This document shows positions 63,515 to 64,000 of a stretch of 64,000 nt of DNA, piece by piece (position 1 is the stretch's first letter; each line of letters begins with the position of its first letter). The DNA is from Stictocephala bisonia (taxonomy: Eukaryota > Arthropoda > Insecta > Hemiptera > Membracidae): positions 349,001 through 413,000 of the forward strand of contig JAQJVL010000565.1 in the NCBI GenBank assembly GCA_035578905.1. The letters run 5' to 3'. Position numbers and translations under genes: made by a program. The notes under the pieces are model-generated. The model was not told the origin of the DNA, did no database searches, and saw only the letters and a program-made list of their open reading frames with translations.

Positions 63515-64000
63515 CTTTCTCTCTGGCCCTGGAAAGTGTTAATTTACTGTTGCTGAGAGTGCAATAAGAAAACACAATAGTCAAAAACATAGAATAAGTT
63601 TTTAAAATGTAGGTGACATATGTTTCCCCAGGTGTGTCATAGTGGCTTACAAAATGCAGCTGCTGATTTTATTTTCTCATCATATATTCCTACTAAATTA
63701 ACAATTAAGAAAATGCATTTATGCTTTAGCCTTTAATTTAGAATTATTTTAATATTAATATTATTGTTTTAAGCATTACGTGAAACAGGATTAATATAAG
63801 AATTTTAAATTATGGCCAGATAATTAATCCATTAAAATCTATCGTAGTCCATTTTATTAACACAAACTACAATCAATAAAACCTGAATAATTTGATAGGT
63901 ATTTCTTTCTGTGTGCAACAAAGACCTATCATTTGGTGTACAGTGCATTTCTCGATGTCATCTGACTGAGAATAATACAATGATTATTCAAAGAACCCTT
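63515..64000. other. AT-rich non-coding region to window end
   Basis: I see no supported feature in this stretch. Confidence 0.6.

Overview
This window looks like repeat-dominated, AT-rich, gene-poor chromatin from an animal nuclear genome, most likely an arthropod and possibly a hemipteran insect. The basis is megasatellite-scale tandem arrays, a decayed animal-type non-LTR retrotransposon, several inverted-repeat (foldback) elements, a (GT)76 microsatellite and no credible intact host gene. The species call is inference only. There are no bacterial features, no CRISPR array and no complete tRNA or rRNA gene.

Layout. 1-18,420 is one uninterrupted satellite with a 50-bp monomer (about 368 copies) that carries nested higher-order duplications and an indel-riddled patch at about 17,305-18,290. 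18,421-25,300 is AT-rich sequence holding a small inverted-repeat element (19,791-20,313), a 2.85-kb element with ~270-bp terminal inverted repeats (20,720-23,572) and two arrays of a 62-bp satellite (23,573-23,805 and 24,428-25,290). 25,397-29,038 holds two more foldback elements and an unclassified GC-richer segment. 29,433-30,836 is an 87-bp satellite. 32,684-35,925 (minus strand) is a CR1/Jockey-like LINE with a split endonuclease, a reverse transcriptase and a C-terminal domain in alternating frames. 38,588-40,099 is a fourth large foldback element. 41,340-41,941 holds a degenerate minisatellite and a tRNA-like A box. 43,225-56,998 is a 57-bp satellite (about 235 copies) arranged as three blocks that each restart with the same non-satellite leader. 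57,000-58,545 has more of the 36-bp minisatellite family, an orphan 57-bp monomer, a LINE C-terminal scrap and a tRNA-like T-arm. The rest, to 64,000, is AT-rich with a GT microsatellite, a second copy of a dispersed element (61,040-61,440) and 40-bp and 94-bp tandem repeats.

How the parts relate. No gene network is visible; the unifying theme is repeat biology. The two large satellites both contain dyad symmetry: a 6-bp-arm dyad in the 50-bp monomer, and two hairpins covering most of the 57-bp monomer. Both also show local amplification of multi-monomer blocks. The 57-bp array has duplicated its own left border together with adjacent unique sequence, which points to unequal exchange or larger-scale amplification. 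The LINE frame breaks lie near 7-nt A/T runs, and one satellite stretch is full of indels, so some of the apparent decay could be assembly error rather than biology.
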